Numbered from the stretch's first letter, positions 1 to 6,136 are shown. The stretch is 9,495 bases of DNA from Planctomycetota bacterium (GCA_029267795.1 JAJUHR010000047.1:1-9495), one strand, 5' to 3'. Made by a program: numbers and translations. Notes: generated by a model not told the origin, from the sequence alone.

Positions 1-261
1 GATAGGGGGTACCAAGTCACAGGGGTATCGGACGTTGGGCCAGTCTAGTCGAATGCCGATATCTTGATGTGGAGAAACCGGGGGTTCTTAACCTACCTAA
101 CCATCCTCGCCCCCAACCGCGTGCGTATAGCTTCGGGGGTTAGTTACGGACCGGGGACCGCCGGGTTTGCTGCGGACCGTGGGGGTGCGGGCAGCGCCTA
201 ATATCCAGGGCAGCCCGAAGAACGTGAAGTCCAAGCAACGGGAGCATTCTCCAAGGGGACG
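1..261. other. Non-coding left edge upstream of the LOG-family gene
   Basis: No reading frame of useful length crosses this stretch. The + frames entering from the left edge stop within about 65 bases, and all minus frames hit stops by position 99. It presumably carries the promoter and 5' leader of the downstream gene, but I see no convincing -35/-10 pair. Two similar GT-rich words (GGGGGTTCTTA near 80 and GGGGGTTAGTTA near 135) form a weak direct repeat of unknown meaning. Confidence 0.5.
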
Positions 262-1053
262 ATGTTGGATATGTCACTGAAGAAAGACCTTGATATCGGT
301 AAGGACAGCTGGCGGCTGTTCCGGATCATGTCCGAGTTTGTCGACGGATTCGAGGCGCTGCATGACATTGGGCCAGCGGTGACGATTTTTGGTTCTGCGC
401 GCACCGAGCCAGGCAGTGCGCTGTATCTGCAGGCGGTGGAATGCGGTCGGCTGCTGGCCCAGAATGGGTTTGCGGTGATCACCGGGGGCGGGCCGGGCGT
501 CATGGAGGCGGTCAATCGCGGCGCGTTCGAGGCCAAGGGCAAGTCGGTGGGCCTGAACATTACCCTGCCTGTGGAGCAGAAGCCCAACCCGTACCAGACC
601 CACGAGCTGACCTTCCGATACTTTTTTGTTCGCAAGGTGATGTTCGTGAAATACGCTTCGGGGTTCATCTATTTCCCGGGCGGATACGGCACGATGGATG
701 AGGTCTTTGAAAGCCTGACGCTGATCCAGACCCTGAAGATCGACCGCATGCCGGTGGTCTGTATCGGGCACGACTACTGGGGGGGCTTGAGGGATTGGAT
801 GCGAAAGGCCATGCTTGAAAAATACAGGTCTATCGACGATTCGGATATGGACTTGTTCTACATCACCGACGATGTGGCCGAAGCTGTGCAGATCATCCGG
901 AAGTGCAACGCGGACGAGTGCTGGCTCGGGCGGCAGCCTCGCGAGATCAGTCCTGCGGCGGCGGAGTACACCGCGGAAGGCACGCACGTGGGGGTCGACC
1001 CGCACAACCCGTTGAGTGCGCGGCAGGTGGTCAAGCCCAATTCGAAAAAATAA
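262..1053 (+). CDS. LOG family protein (TIGR00730-type Rossmann-fold nucleotide 5'-monophosphate phosphoribohydrolase-like)
   Basis: This is a cytosolic 263-residue protein of the LOG/'lysine decarboxylase-like' superfamily. Characterised members hydrolyse the N-glycosidic bond of nucleoside 5'-monophosphates, either cytokinin ribotides or ordinary nucleotides. The old lysine decarboxylase label is not supported for this family. Seen here: a Rossmann beta strand with FGSAR at residues 43-47, the glycine-rich loop GGGPGVMEA at 75-83, an aromatic-rich segment with the Arg-Lys pair at 124-125, and the family signature PGGYGTMDE at 139-147, whose Glu is the usual catalytic residue. The tail after about residue 225 is polar and probably disordered. 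The ATG at 262 is the first start after an in-frame stop at 199. AAGGGG lies only a few bases upstream, so the ATG at 271 is an alternative. The gene stands alone and ends at a strong terminator. Substrate cannot be read from sequence; in a bacterium, nucleotide salvage or turnover is likelier than hormone synthesis. Confidence 0.93.
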   Translation: MLDMSLKKDLDIGKDSWRLFRIMSEFVDGFEALHDIGPAVTIFGSARTEPGSALYLQAVECGRLLAQNGFAVITGGGPGVMEAVNRGAFEAKGKSVGLNITLPVEQKPNPYQTHELTFRYFFVRKVMFVKYASGFIYFPGGYGTMDEVFESLTLIQTLKIDRMPVVCIGHDYWGGLRDWMRKAMLEKYRSIDDSDMDLFYITDDVAEAVQIIRKCNADECWLGRQPREISPAAAEYTAEGTHVGVDPHNPLSARQVVKPNSKK

Positions 1054-1064
1054 CGGTAAGCCGG

Positions 1065-1096
1065 GGGGAGCGGGTCCGCACCGAGGGGCCTACAAA
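1065..1096. repeat. Short intergenic repeat, module A copy 1
   Basis: The word GGGGAGCGGGTCCG followed by ACCG, GGG and CTAC recurs at 2762-2795. Both copies lie outside genes and both are followed by modules B and C in the same order. Function is unknown. Confidence 0.6.
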
Positions 1097-1107
1097 GCCG
1101 CAAAACT

Positions 1108-1137
1108 GGGGCACGCTCCGCTTAGCCCCAGGCACCC
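1108..1137. repeat. Palindromic repeat, module B copy 1
   Basis: GGGGC and GCCCC arms enclose a CGCTCCGCT-like core, followed by a GGCACCC tail. It matches the copy at 2929-2958 at about 27 of 30 positions and is close to the copy at 2857-2887. It looks like a REP-type dispersed element in the 3' region of the LOG-family gene. Confidence 0.65.
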
Positions 1138-1184
1138 GGCGATCTCAGGTGGCGGGCGTGCAAGCCAACTCAGATATGGTGTCG

Positions 1185-1218
1185 AGCCCACGGACTACAG
1201 TCCGTGGGCTTTGTTTTT
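1185..1218 (+). terminator. Intrinsic terminator of the LOG-family gene
   Basis: A perfect 12-base inverted repeat (AGCCCACGGACT at 1185-1196, complement at 1199-1210) is followed at once by TTGTTTTT. The T tract is on the + strand only, so it ends the transcript from the left. Read on the minus strand, the hairpin has no T tract, so it would not stop transcripts of the convergent SpoIID-like gene in the standard way. Confidence 0.85.
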
Positions 1219-1225
1219 CACCGAC

Positions 1226-1254
1226 GGTTTTTTTGTGCGCGGAGCGCAGTGTAC
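1226..1254. repeat. T-tract plus GTGCGC palindrome, module C copy 1
   Basis: A run of seven T is followed by GTGCGC-GGA-GCGCA. The same layout, T tract then a GTGCGC palindrome with a three-base loop, recurs at 2895-2921 and 8781-8813. The T tract precedes the hairpin, so on the + strand this is not a normal intrinsic terminator. Confidence 0.55.
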
Positions 1255-1259
1255 GCGAT

Positions 1260-2633
1260 TTACCAATACCAGCGGCGGAGCTTGGCGCCCGGGTAGTAGA
1301 AGCCGAGGATCGCGTACGGGTCGTAGCCGCGTTGCGCTAAGCCTTGGGCGCCCCACTGGCACAAGCCGACGCCGTGCCCGTACCCGGACCCGTCGAAGCG
1401 GATCCACTGGGAGGACACGGCGACGTTGACGTTGCTGCTCTTGAGCAACACTTCTTTGGGGAGGGGCTGCAAGCCGCCACCGGCGTAGTTGCAGGCGAAG
1501 CGGAACGATTCTGCCGGGAGTTCGAAGGTTTGGCCGGCCTCGTCGACGATCGCGAATTTTGCGGGCCGGCCCACGGCGTTGCGGGCGACCACGACGATGC
1601 TTGCGATCCCCTGTAGGCCGGCGATGGGGTGGCGGTGTGCGCGTCCCCAGGACGCGATACGCTGTGCCAGGTCCGCTCGGTGGCGCATGATGGGGCCCCA
1701 GCGGCGGTTGGGGGAGGCTTCGCAGTCCTTGCCGTGGCTGCGGGCGCTGAGGGGTGGGATCGCTGGCGTGTGCTCGAAGGCCACGGCGGCGTCCTGGCCG
1801 AGCCCGCCGCAGCAGCTGGAGTAGTAGGCTGGGAATACTTGGCCCTGGAAGACCAGGACGACGCCGCGGGTCCGGGTCACGGCGTCGCGTGCCTTGGCGC
1901 TGGCTTTGTGCCCGCCATAGACCTGGCTTGCCTCGGTGGCTTCGAGGTCGTAGTGGCGATCGGGGTGGAGGCGGATTTGGGCGGCGGTGTACGAGCGTGC
2001 CGCGATAGCCTGGACGGCGTAGGTTGTTGGGTGCCAATCGGGGAAGAGCTCGCGGTCGAGGACGCCGGGGAGGTACCGTTCGACGGTGGTGTGATTGACC
2101 ACGTCGAACCGTTCGCCGCCGGACCCGTCGTTGATCGCGTGGAGGGCGACCCATCCGGGGTAGACGACGCCATCGACGGTGATCGTGTCGCCCGATTCGG
2201 CCTGGAGCACCACGGCGCTGGCGCCGTTGATCGCTTTGATCCCCCCGGCCTGCTCGACCTGGAAGGCGCCGGCGGCGCGCCTGACGATCGCGGGAGTCGA
2301 AACGAAGGTTGCGGTGTCGCCGGTGGCGCCGGCGAAGATGCTCCCAGACGCCAAGGGCCGGAAGCGGACGCGGCCCGGGCCGACGACCTGGATTTGGCTG
2401 ACGTTGTGGGCGGTGCGCACGCGGACCAGGGGTTCTGAGGCGACCATCGGCGGGCCCATCGGCCCAACGAAATCGCTTTGACGGACCGCCTCACAGCCCG
2501 CGAGGATGGCCATCGCGGCCAAGCAGGCCCACAAGGCGAGGGTTAATGGTGATGGGGCGGTTCGTGCGTGGCGGCTGGCTGGTCGCCATAGCCACGCACC
2601 GATGCTGCCGGGATGGACCGAATTCGGTGCCAT
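1260..2633 (-). CDS. SpoIID/LytB domain lipoprotein (probable peptidoglycan lytic transglycosylase)
   Basis: This 457-residue exported protein belongs to the SpoIID/LytB family, whose sporulation members are lytic transglycosylases that cut peptide-free glycan strands of peptidoglycan. A hydrophobic stretch ends in the lipobox LAGC with Cys47, predicting a membrane-anchored lipoprotein. Residues about 67-145 form an N-terminal beta-rich region. The core follows: VERYLPGVLDREL at about 184-196, with Glu195 matching the family's catalytic Glu; QAIAARSY at about 208-215; SQVYGG near 236-241; YYSSCCGG near 270-277; and the C-terminal GYGHGVGLCQWGAQGLA near 417-433 with FYYPG near 445. All family landmarks are present, so it should be active. 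An in-frame TTG at 2678 would add 15 residues and give an implausibly long signal peptide (Cys62), so I chose the ATG at 2633; the Shine-Dalgarno is weak at both. Five cysteines in the mature part (C274, C275, C304, C381, C425) suggest disulfides or a metal site. Sporulation is not implied; a role in wall remodelling is inference. Confidence 0.9.
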   Translation of the reverse strand: MAPNSVHPGSIGAWLWRPASRHARTAPSPLTLALWACLAAMAILAGCEAVRQSDFVGPMGPPMVASEPLVRVRTAHNVSQIQVVGPGRVRFRPLASGSIFAGATGDTATFVSTPAIVRRAAGAFQVEQAGGIKAINGASAVVLQAESGDTITVDGVVYPGWVALHAINDGSGGERFDVVNHTTVERYLPGVLDRELFPDWHPTTYAVQAIAARSYTAAQIRLHPDRHYDLEATEASQVYGGHKASAKARDAVTRTRGVVLVFQGQVFPAYYSSCCGGLGQDAAVAFEHTPAIPPLSARSHGKDCEASPNRRWGPIMRHRADLAQRIASWGRAHRHPIAGLQGIASIVVVARNAVGRPAKFAIVDEAGQTFELPAESFRFACNYAGGGLQPLPKEVLLKSSNVNVAVSSQWIRFDGSGYGHGVGLCQWGAQGLAQRGYDPYAILGFYYPGAKLRRWYW

Positions 2634-2730
2634 GGTTTTTGTCGCCTGGGCGGTGATCGGTAGCCGAAGCAGCGACAATATAGCCCACCCGCTGCGGTGG
2701 TGCGCGGCGGCTATCTTGGGCTTGGACAGA

Positions 2731-2754
2731 CGGGGGGTCGAAGGTCCGCCCTAT
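2731..2754. repeat. Hairpin-CTAY repeat, module D copy 1
   Basis: A G-rich arm, the loop word TCGAAGG, then CCGCCCTAT. It matches the layout seen best at 8948-8971: G-rich arm, CGAAG loop, complementary C-rich arm ending in CTAC or CTAT. Confidence 0.5.
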
Positions 2755-2761
2755 CTATATC

Positions 2762-2795
2762 GGGGAGCGGGTCCGAACCGCGGGTTGCCGCCTAC
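2762..2795. repeat. Short intergenic repeat, module A copy 2
   Basis: The first 14 bases are identical to those of the copy at 1065. The ACCG, GGG and CTAC words follow with a small insertion. GCGG at 2768-2771 and CCGC at 2778-2781 could pair. Confidence 0.6.
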
Positions 2796-2856
2796 GGCCA
2801 TTGGGGTTGACGCGACGAAGTTGGTCCGTGTACCGGGCGCTGCGGCTTTAGGAACC

Positions 2857-2887
2857 GGGGCATCGCTCCGCTCTGCCCCAGCCACCC
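2857..2887. repeat. Palindromic repeat, module B copy 2
   Basis: GGGGC and GCCCC arms enclose CGCTCCGCT, with the tail AGCCACCC. It differs from copy 1 by a small insertion and a few substitutions. Confidence 0.6.
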
Positions 2888-2894
2888 GTCGGAG

Positions 2895-2921
2895 GGTTTT
2901 GGTGCGCAAAGTGCATCGTAC
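2895..2921. repeat. T-tract plus GTGCGC palindrome, module C copy 2
   Basis: TTTTGGTGCGC, three A, then GTGCATCG. This degenerate copy keeps the T tract and the GTGCGC-n3-GTGCA core. The CATCG word after the core is also present at 8781-8813. Confidence 0.45.
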
Positions 2922-2928
2922 TTTAACT

Positions 2929-2958
2929 GAGGCACGCTGCGCTTAGCCCCGGGCACCC
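2929..2958. repeat. Palindromic repeat, module B copy 3
   Basis: Close match (about 27 of 30) to the copy at 1108, including the CTTAGCCCC and GGCACCC words. It abuts a module D copy starting at 2961. Confidence 0.65.
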
Positions 2959-2960
2959 TC

Positions 2961-2983
2961 GCGGGGCGAAGGCCCACCTACAA
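2961..2983. repeat. Hairpin-CTAC repeat, module D copy 2
   Basis: GGGGCGAAGGCCC followed by ACCTACAAA. It has the same G arm, CGAAG loop and C arm plus CTAC layout as 8948-8971, and directly follows a module B copy. Confidence 0.5.
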
Positions 2984-3009
2984 AAAGTGTGGCAGGGCGA
3001 TGACCTGCC
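2982..3009 (-). terminator. Probable terminator of the pseudopilin gene, formed by a repeat hairpin
   Basis: On the minus strand GGCAGG and CCTGCC form a six-base stem with a seven-base loop, followed by ACAC and five T. It lies 38 bases past the pilin stop codon. The stem is short and the T tract is displaced by four bases, so efficiency is uncertain. The hairpin is itself a module D repeat (2991-3013). Confidence 0.45.
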
Positions 3010-3013
3010 TACA
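2991..3013. repeat. Hairpin-CTAC repeat, module D copy 3
   Basis: GGCAGG, a CGATG loop, then CCTGCCTACAAG. The arms differ from other copies by paired changes, while the loop start and the CTACAA tail are kept. Confidence 0.5.
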
Positions 3014-3046
3014 AGTGGTGGATGGAGCGTGATGTAGCTGTGAAGC

Positions 3047-3505
3047 TCAGTAGGAGGAGGTTTCGGCTGAGTCGTTGGCGCGGAAGTCGCCGGTGGTCTG
3101 GTCGTAGAACCAATCGCTGCTGCCGACCGCTCCGTCGCCGAGGGTAGCGGAGCCGGTCATGGGGTTGATGGGGATCTCGAGGAGGTACGGCCCGAAGGGG
3201 AAGCCGTCTGTCCCGGGCAGTGCGGTGTTGCCCGCGCTGTCCGAGGCCTGGGTCATCTGGTCTGCGAAATTCGCCAAGTCGGGGAAGACGCCGTGTTGGA
3301 TCTGGTAGTAGAGGAGCTGCGAACGGATTCGGTTGAGGTTCATCTTCAAGGCGTTGTTTCGCGTTTCGCTGGAGGCGCTGACGAACCGGGGGACGACCAT
3401 GGCGCCGAGGACGCCCAAAATCACAACGACGATCAGGATTTCGACGAGCGTGAAACCCGATCGGCAAGCCCTCCGGTCCCGGCTGGCACATGGATTTCGA
3501 CTCAC
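3047..3505 (-). CDS. GspG-like type II pseudopilin (prepilin N-terminal cleavage/methylation protein)
   Basis: This 152-residue protein is a class of small pilin-like subunit handled by a prepilin peptidase and assembled by type II secretion or type IV pilus-like machines. After a short basic leader, the cleavage and methylation motif SGFTLVEIL begins near residue 15, with cleavage expected between Gly and Phe and the conserved Glu at position +5. About 20 hydrophobic residues follow to VVPRF. The C-terminal domain is globular, with LLYYQIQHGVFPDL, GPYLLEIPINP and DWFYDQTTGDF motifs as in GspG-like major pseudopilins. A longer frame back to a TTG at 3562 is possible. The GTG at 3505 has GGGAG six bases upstream and gives a normal short leader, so I chose it. 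No other secretion gene is nearby, so this is an orphan pseudopilin; its machine must be encoded elsewhere. It is transcribed away from recJ. Confidence 0.9.
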   Translation of the reverse strand: MSRNPCASRDRRACRSGFTLVEILIVVVILGVLGAMVVPRFVSASSETRNNALKMNLNRIRSQLLYYQIQHGVFPDLANFADQMTQASDSAGNTALPGTDGFPFGPYLLEIPINPMTGSATLGDGAVGSSDWFYDQTTGDFRANDSAETSSY

Positions 3506-3508
3506 AAA

Positions 3509-3516
3509 CCTCTCCC
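3509..3516 (-). promoter_or_regulatory. Ribosome binding site that fixes the pilin start
   Basis: On the minus strand GGGAGAGG is followed by TTT and the GTG at 3505. GGGAG to GTG is six bases, a normal spacing. No comparable site precedes the TTG at 3562. Confidence 0.65.
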
Positions 3517-3600
3517 GATCAGGGCCTGTGTGGAGCACTGCCGCTGCCGTTGGGTGGCTCAAGGGCGGTGTTGAGCCTTTCTGGTTATGGTTATCGGTAT

Positions 3601-3627
3601 CTGCCCGGGCTACTTTAGTGCCCGCAG
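3601..3627. other. Bulged hairpin in the divergent pilin/recJ spacer
   Basis: CTGC-CC-GGGC at 3601-3610 pairs with GCCC-GCAG at 3620-3627, leaving a two-base bulge and a nine-base loop that itself contains ACT and AGT. It lies about 95 bases upstream of the pilin start and 71 bases upstream of the recJ start. On the + strand it is followed by an A-rich run, not T, so it is not a terminator. It may be a leader structure or an operator; nothing proves either. Confidence 0.35.
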
Positions 3628-3697
3628 AAAAAATAAGATGGCTCCAGTGTTACCGTTCTGTTCATAGGGTTTACATCAATCATTGGGACCGCGGGCT

Positions 3698-5452
3698 ATG
3701 GATAAGCTCGGCTTGCTGAAGCGCTGGCGATGCCCCTGTGCTAGCCGTGGGGATGGTCCCGAGTCGTTGGGTTTGGCGCGCCAACTGGGGGTGCCCCCCC
3801 TAGTCGCCCATTTGCTGCGGCGGCGAGGTTATGTCGATGCTGCCCGGGCCCGGGCGTTCCTGGAGCCGTCGCTGCGCGATCAGTGCGACCCGGCGGAGTT
3901 GCCGGGCGCGTCGGCTGCTGCAGAGCGTTTGGCCCAGGCGGTGCGGTGTGGAGAACCCATCGTCATTTATGGGGATTATGACGTCGACGGGATTACCGCC
4001 ACGGCGATCCTCTGGCACACGCTTAGGCTTGCCGGGGCCAAAGTCAGCAGCTACACGCCCCACCGCATCGATGAGGGCTACGGGCTGAATACGCGGGCGA
4101 TCGGCAGCCTGGCGCGGGATCACCGGGTGATCGTGTCGGTGGACTGCGGCATCACGGCGGTGGAGCCGGCCCGTGCCGCTGGGGTGGCGGGGGCGGACCT
4201 GATCATCACGGACCACCACCGATTCGACCCCGATCGCCTGCCCGAGGCCTATGCCCTGGTGCACCCGAGGCTGCCGGGCTCCGCCTATCCGTTCCCCGAC
4301 CTGTGCGGGGCGGGCGTGGCGTTCAAGCTGGCGTGGTTGTTCGCCAAAACGCATTTCCGCTGCGAGCGGGTGCCGGAGGAGTTCCGCGCCTTGCTGCTGG
4401 ATCTGCTGAGCTATGTGGCGTTGGGGACGATCGCTGACGTGGTGCCGCTGTGCGATGAAAACCGCGCGATGACGGTTTATGGTTTGGGGCAGGTCAAGCG
4501 GACGCGTTTTGCGGGCCTTAACGCGCTGATCGATGCTGCCGGCCTGCGTGACGAGAAGATCGATTGCTATCACGTGGGGTTTGTGCTGGCTCCGCGGCTG
4601 AACGCGGCGGGCCGGATGGGCCACGCTGCCCAGGCCATCGAGCTGTTGACCACGGAGGACCCCGAAGAAGCCACGAGGCTCGCGCGGTTCCTGACGCGGC
4701 AGAACCAGGAGCGGCGTGCGACCGAGCAGCGGGTTTTCGATCACGCCCGGCAGATGATCCTGGAGGCGGGGTTCGATCATCCAGAGCATCGCGCCATCGT
4801 GCTGGGGCACGAGGGCTGGCACCCGGGGGTGCTGGGGATTGTCGCTGCCCGGCTGGTGGAAGCTTTTGCTCGGCCGGTGGTGCTGCTGCATTACGACGAC
4901 GGGCTGGCTCATGGTTCGGCGCGGAGCATCCCGGTCTTGTCGATTCACGAGGCGTTGGGGCATTGTGCGGGGCATTTGAGTTCTTTTGGCGGGCACGCGA
5001 TGGCGGCGGGCTTGCGTCTGCCCATCGCCCATGTGGATCGCTTCCGCGAAGACTTGGCCCGCTTCGCCGCGGAACGGCTCGGGCCGGCCGATTTGAATCA
5101 CGTCCTGGATATCGACGCTGAGTGCACGCTCGACGATGTCGACCCGCTGACTTTCGCCCAGATCCACCGTCTTGCCCCCTTCGGCGCCGGCAACCCGGCG
5201 CCGGTGCTGTGCGCTCAAGGCGTCCAGTTGCACGGCCTGCCTCAGCGAGTTGGACCGGCGGGCAAACATCTGCGGCTGATCGTGCGTCAGAACGACCGCC
5301 TAGCCAGTGCTGTGGGGTTCGGTTTGGGTCATCTGGCGGAAAAGCTGACGCCTGGCGCTGCCTGGGATGTGGCCTTTGAGCCGCGGATATCCACTTGGCA
5401 GAACCAGCGGCGAGCGGAAATGAATCTGAAAGATCTGCGTCGGAGCGGCTGA
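3698..5452 (+). CDS. recJ: Single-stranded-DNA-specific 5'-3' exonuclease RecJ
   Basis: RecJ is a cytosolic DHH-family nuclease that degrades single-stranded DNA 5' to 3' in recombinational (RecFOR-path) and mismatch repair, using Mn2+ or Mg2+. This 584-residue protein has the usual family length. Landmarks in order: VIYGDYDVDGITA at about 89-101, with the metal-binding Asp residues; VSVDCGIT at 146-153; IITDHH at 169-174; LCGAGVAFKLAW at 202-213; IADVVPL at 245-251; LNAAGRMGHA at 301-310; GWHPGVLGIVA near 373-383 opening the DHHA1 part; SFGGHAMAAG at 429-438; and APFGAGNPAPV in the C-terminal OB-like region. All metal and DHHA1 motifs are intact. A TTG at 3683 would add five residues; I prefer the ATG at 3698, though neither has a clear Shine-Dalgarno. 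It is a single gene, divergent from the pilin and ended by the hairpin at 5520-5546. Confidence 0.96.
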   Translation: MDKLGLLKRWRCPCASRGDGPESLGLARQLGVPPLVAHLLRRRGYVDAARARAFLEPSLRDQCDPAELPGASAAAERLAQAVRCGEPIVIYGDYDVDGITATAILWHTLRLAGAKVSSYTPHRIDEGYGLNTRAIGSLARDHRVIVSVDCGITAVEPARAAGVAGADLIITDHHRFDPDRLPEAYALVHPRLPGSAYPFPDLCGAGVAFKLAWLFAKTHFRCERVPEEFRALLLDLLSYVALGTIADVVPLCDENRAMTVYGLGQVKRTRFAGLNALIDAAGLRDEKIDCYHVGFVLAPRLNAAGRMGHAAQAIELLTTEDPEEATRLARFLTRQNQERRATEQRVFDHARQMILEAGFDHPEHRAIVLGHEGWHPGVLGIVAARLVEAFARPVVLLHYDDGLAHGSARSIPVLSIHEALGHCAGHLSSFGGHAMAAGLRLPIAHVDRFREDLARFAAERLGPADLNHVLDIDAECTLDDVDPLTFAQIHRLAPFGAGNPAPVLCAQGVQLHGLPQRVGPAGKHLRLIVRQNDRLASAVGFGLGHLAEKLTPGAAWDVAFEPRISTWQNQRRAEMNLKDLRRSG

Positions 5453-5510
5453 GGAGGTTCGGGTGCAATCGAGATCTGGGGGACGCCGGCGCGTTTGCGA
5501 AGCGGAATGA

Positions 5511-5548
5511 AAAAAACGAAGCCCATGGGCGCAGCGCCCATGGGCTTT
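5511..5548. terminator. Bidirectional intrinsic terminator between recJ and the DUF5666-like gene
   Basis: AGCCCATGGGC at 5520-5530 and its complement at 5536-5546 form an 11-base stem with a GCAGC loop. The minus strand reads TTCGTTTTTTT after the hairpin, a strong tract that ends the leftward gene. The + strand has only TTTCGGGTTT, so it is weaker for recJ. The two genes converge here. Confidence 0.85.
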
Positions 5549-5612
5549 CGGGTTTGTAGGGTTTCACGATCGGACAGGAACAGGAGAAGAAGGGGGCTCG
5601 CCCCCATTTCTC

Positions 5613-6008
5613 TTAAAATCCTCTGCCCGGTTCGCGCCCGGGACCGAGATCGGGATTACCGGGGCCACCGAGGCCACCGCCGCTCTCTGGTCCCTTCGTG
5701 GAGTGGGCCAAGACCTGCGTTGCTACCTCTTCGTAGGCGGGCACTGTGGCATGCATGCCGGCCTTGAGGTCCTGCAGTTTCGCGTCTTTGCCGTCGATTT
5801 TGATGCGTGTGTTTTCGTCGGTTTTGACCGTCACTTCGCTGGCCTTGTCACCCTTCTTGGTGGAGATCACCAAGTCGTTACCGCTTACCGACACGATGGT
5901 GCCTTCAACGGCGGGGTGTTTCTCCGCTGCGTATGCGGCGGCTGTCCAAGCGGCCACCGCTGCCAGCGCCAGAGCAACGACAACCAACTTCTCATGTAGA
6001 CGTTTCAT
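5613..6008 (-). CDS. Small secreted DUF5666-like beta-barrel protein with Gly/Pro-rich tail
   Basis: This 131-residue protein has a signal peptide (MKRLHEK, then a hydrophobic stretch) with likely cleavage after AYA at residue 27. The mature part runs from about 30 to 95: VEGTIVSVSGNDLVIST, VTVKTDENTRIKIDG, then LQDLKAGMHATV. That order (V.G.I..V..N.L.I, a strand ending near a Thr, then 'DLK.G..V.V') resembles DUF5666-type small OB-like beta domains, which have no known catalytic role. The last 25 or so residues are Gly- and Pro-rich and probably disordered. The start is well supported: AAGGAG lies about eight bases before the ATG. The neighbouring PEP-CTERM gene has its own terminator, so this gene probably has its own promoter within 6009-6106. 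TTGAAA on the minus strand at 6093-6088 is a possible -35, without a convincing -10. The DUF5666 link is from motif resemblance only. Confidence 0.8.
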   Translation of the reverse strand: MKRLHEKLVVVALALAAVAAWTAAAYAAEKHPAVEGTIVSVSGNDLVISTKKGDKASEVTVKTDENTRIKIDGKDAKLQDLKAGMHATVPAYEEVATQVLAHSTKGPESGGGLGGPGNPDLGPGREPGRGF

Positions 6009-6015
6009 AGATGAA

Positions 6016-6022
6016 TCTCCTT
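6016..6022 (-). promoter_or_regulatory. Strong ribosome binding site of the DUF5666-like gene
   Basis: AAGGAGA on the minus strand sits about seven bases before the ATG at 6008. It confirms the start of this small gene. Confidence 0.75.
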
Positions 6023-6106
6023 CAAAAAACGGGACAGCACCCCCCCTGCATCAGATCGCATGGCCCATACGATAGATCGTCGTTCGCTTTCAACGACTGT
6101 TACGAT

Positions 6107-6136
6107 AAAAAAAACTCCCGGGTTCTTCCGAGAGTT
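6107..6136 (-). terminator. Intrinsic terminator of the CHRD/PEP-CTERM gene
   Basis: On the minus strand AACTCTCGG and CCGGGAGTT form a nine-base stem (one T-G wobble) with the loop AAGAAC, followed by a long T run. The wobble becomes a C-A mismatch on the + strand, so the element is directional. It is 38 bases past the stop of the gene ending at 6174. Confidence 0.85.

Larger units (their letters stand above)
2634..3046. other. Repeat-filled spacer between the SpoIID-like and pseudopilin genes
   Basis: About 410 bases with no credible gene. The open frames here have no recognisable domain or good ribosome binding site. Most of it is accounted for by short repeat modules listed separately: D at 2731, A at 2762, B at 2857, C at 2895, B at 2929, D at 2961 and D at 2991. 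The part next to 2633 must contain the promoter and leader of the SpoIID-like gene. ATAGCC at 2680-2685 and GGCTAT at 2709-2714 make a six-base inverted repeat there. Confidence 0.6.

Noticed and set aside
262..1053. Annotation as lysine decarboxylase
   Set aside because: The PGGYGTMDE and GGGPGVMEA motifs are those of the LOG nucleotide hydrolase family; the decarboxylase name is a historical mislabel.
1195..2154. Minus-strand frame of 319 codons and + strand frames around 1629-2438
   Set aside because: They overlap the SpoIID-like gene in other frames. The Arg/Pro-rich or Gly/Ala-rich translations have no recognisable fold.
2506..2946. Possible 146-codon + strand gene in the repeat-rich spacer
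   Set aside because: It starts inside the SpoIID-like gene on the opposite strand, runs through repeat modules, and has no domain or ribosome binding site.
2731..3013. Clustered repeats as a possible CRISPR array
   Set aside because: Repeats are of several kinds with irregular spacing and no constant-length unique spacers, and no cas gene is present.
3800..5269. Long minus-strand open frame (489 codons) antisense to recJ, and a second at 4518-5567
   Set aside because: The sense strand encodes an intact RecJ with every motif. The antisense translations are rich in Arg, Pro and Gln, as expected from the reverse of a GC-rich gene, and show no domain.
6065..6093. TTGAAA with a -10 for the DUF5666-like gene
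   Set aside because: No hexamer at 15-19 bases from TTGAAA resembles TATAAT well enough to list as a promoter.
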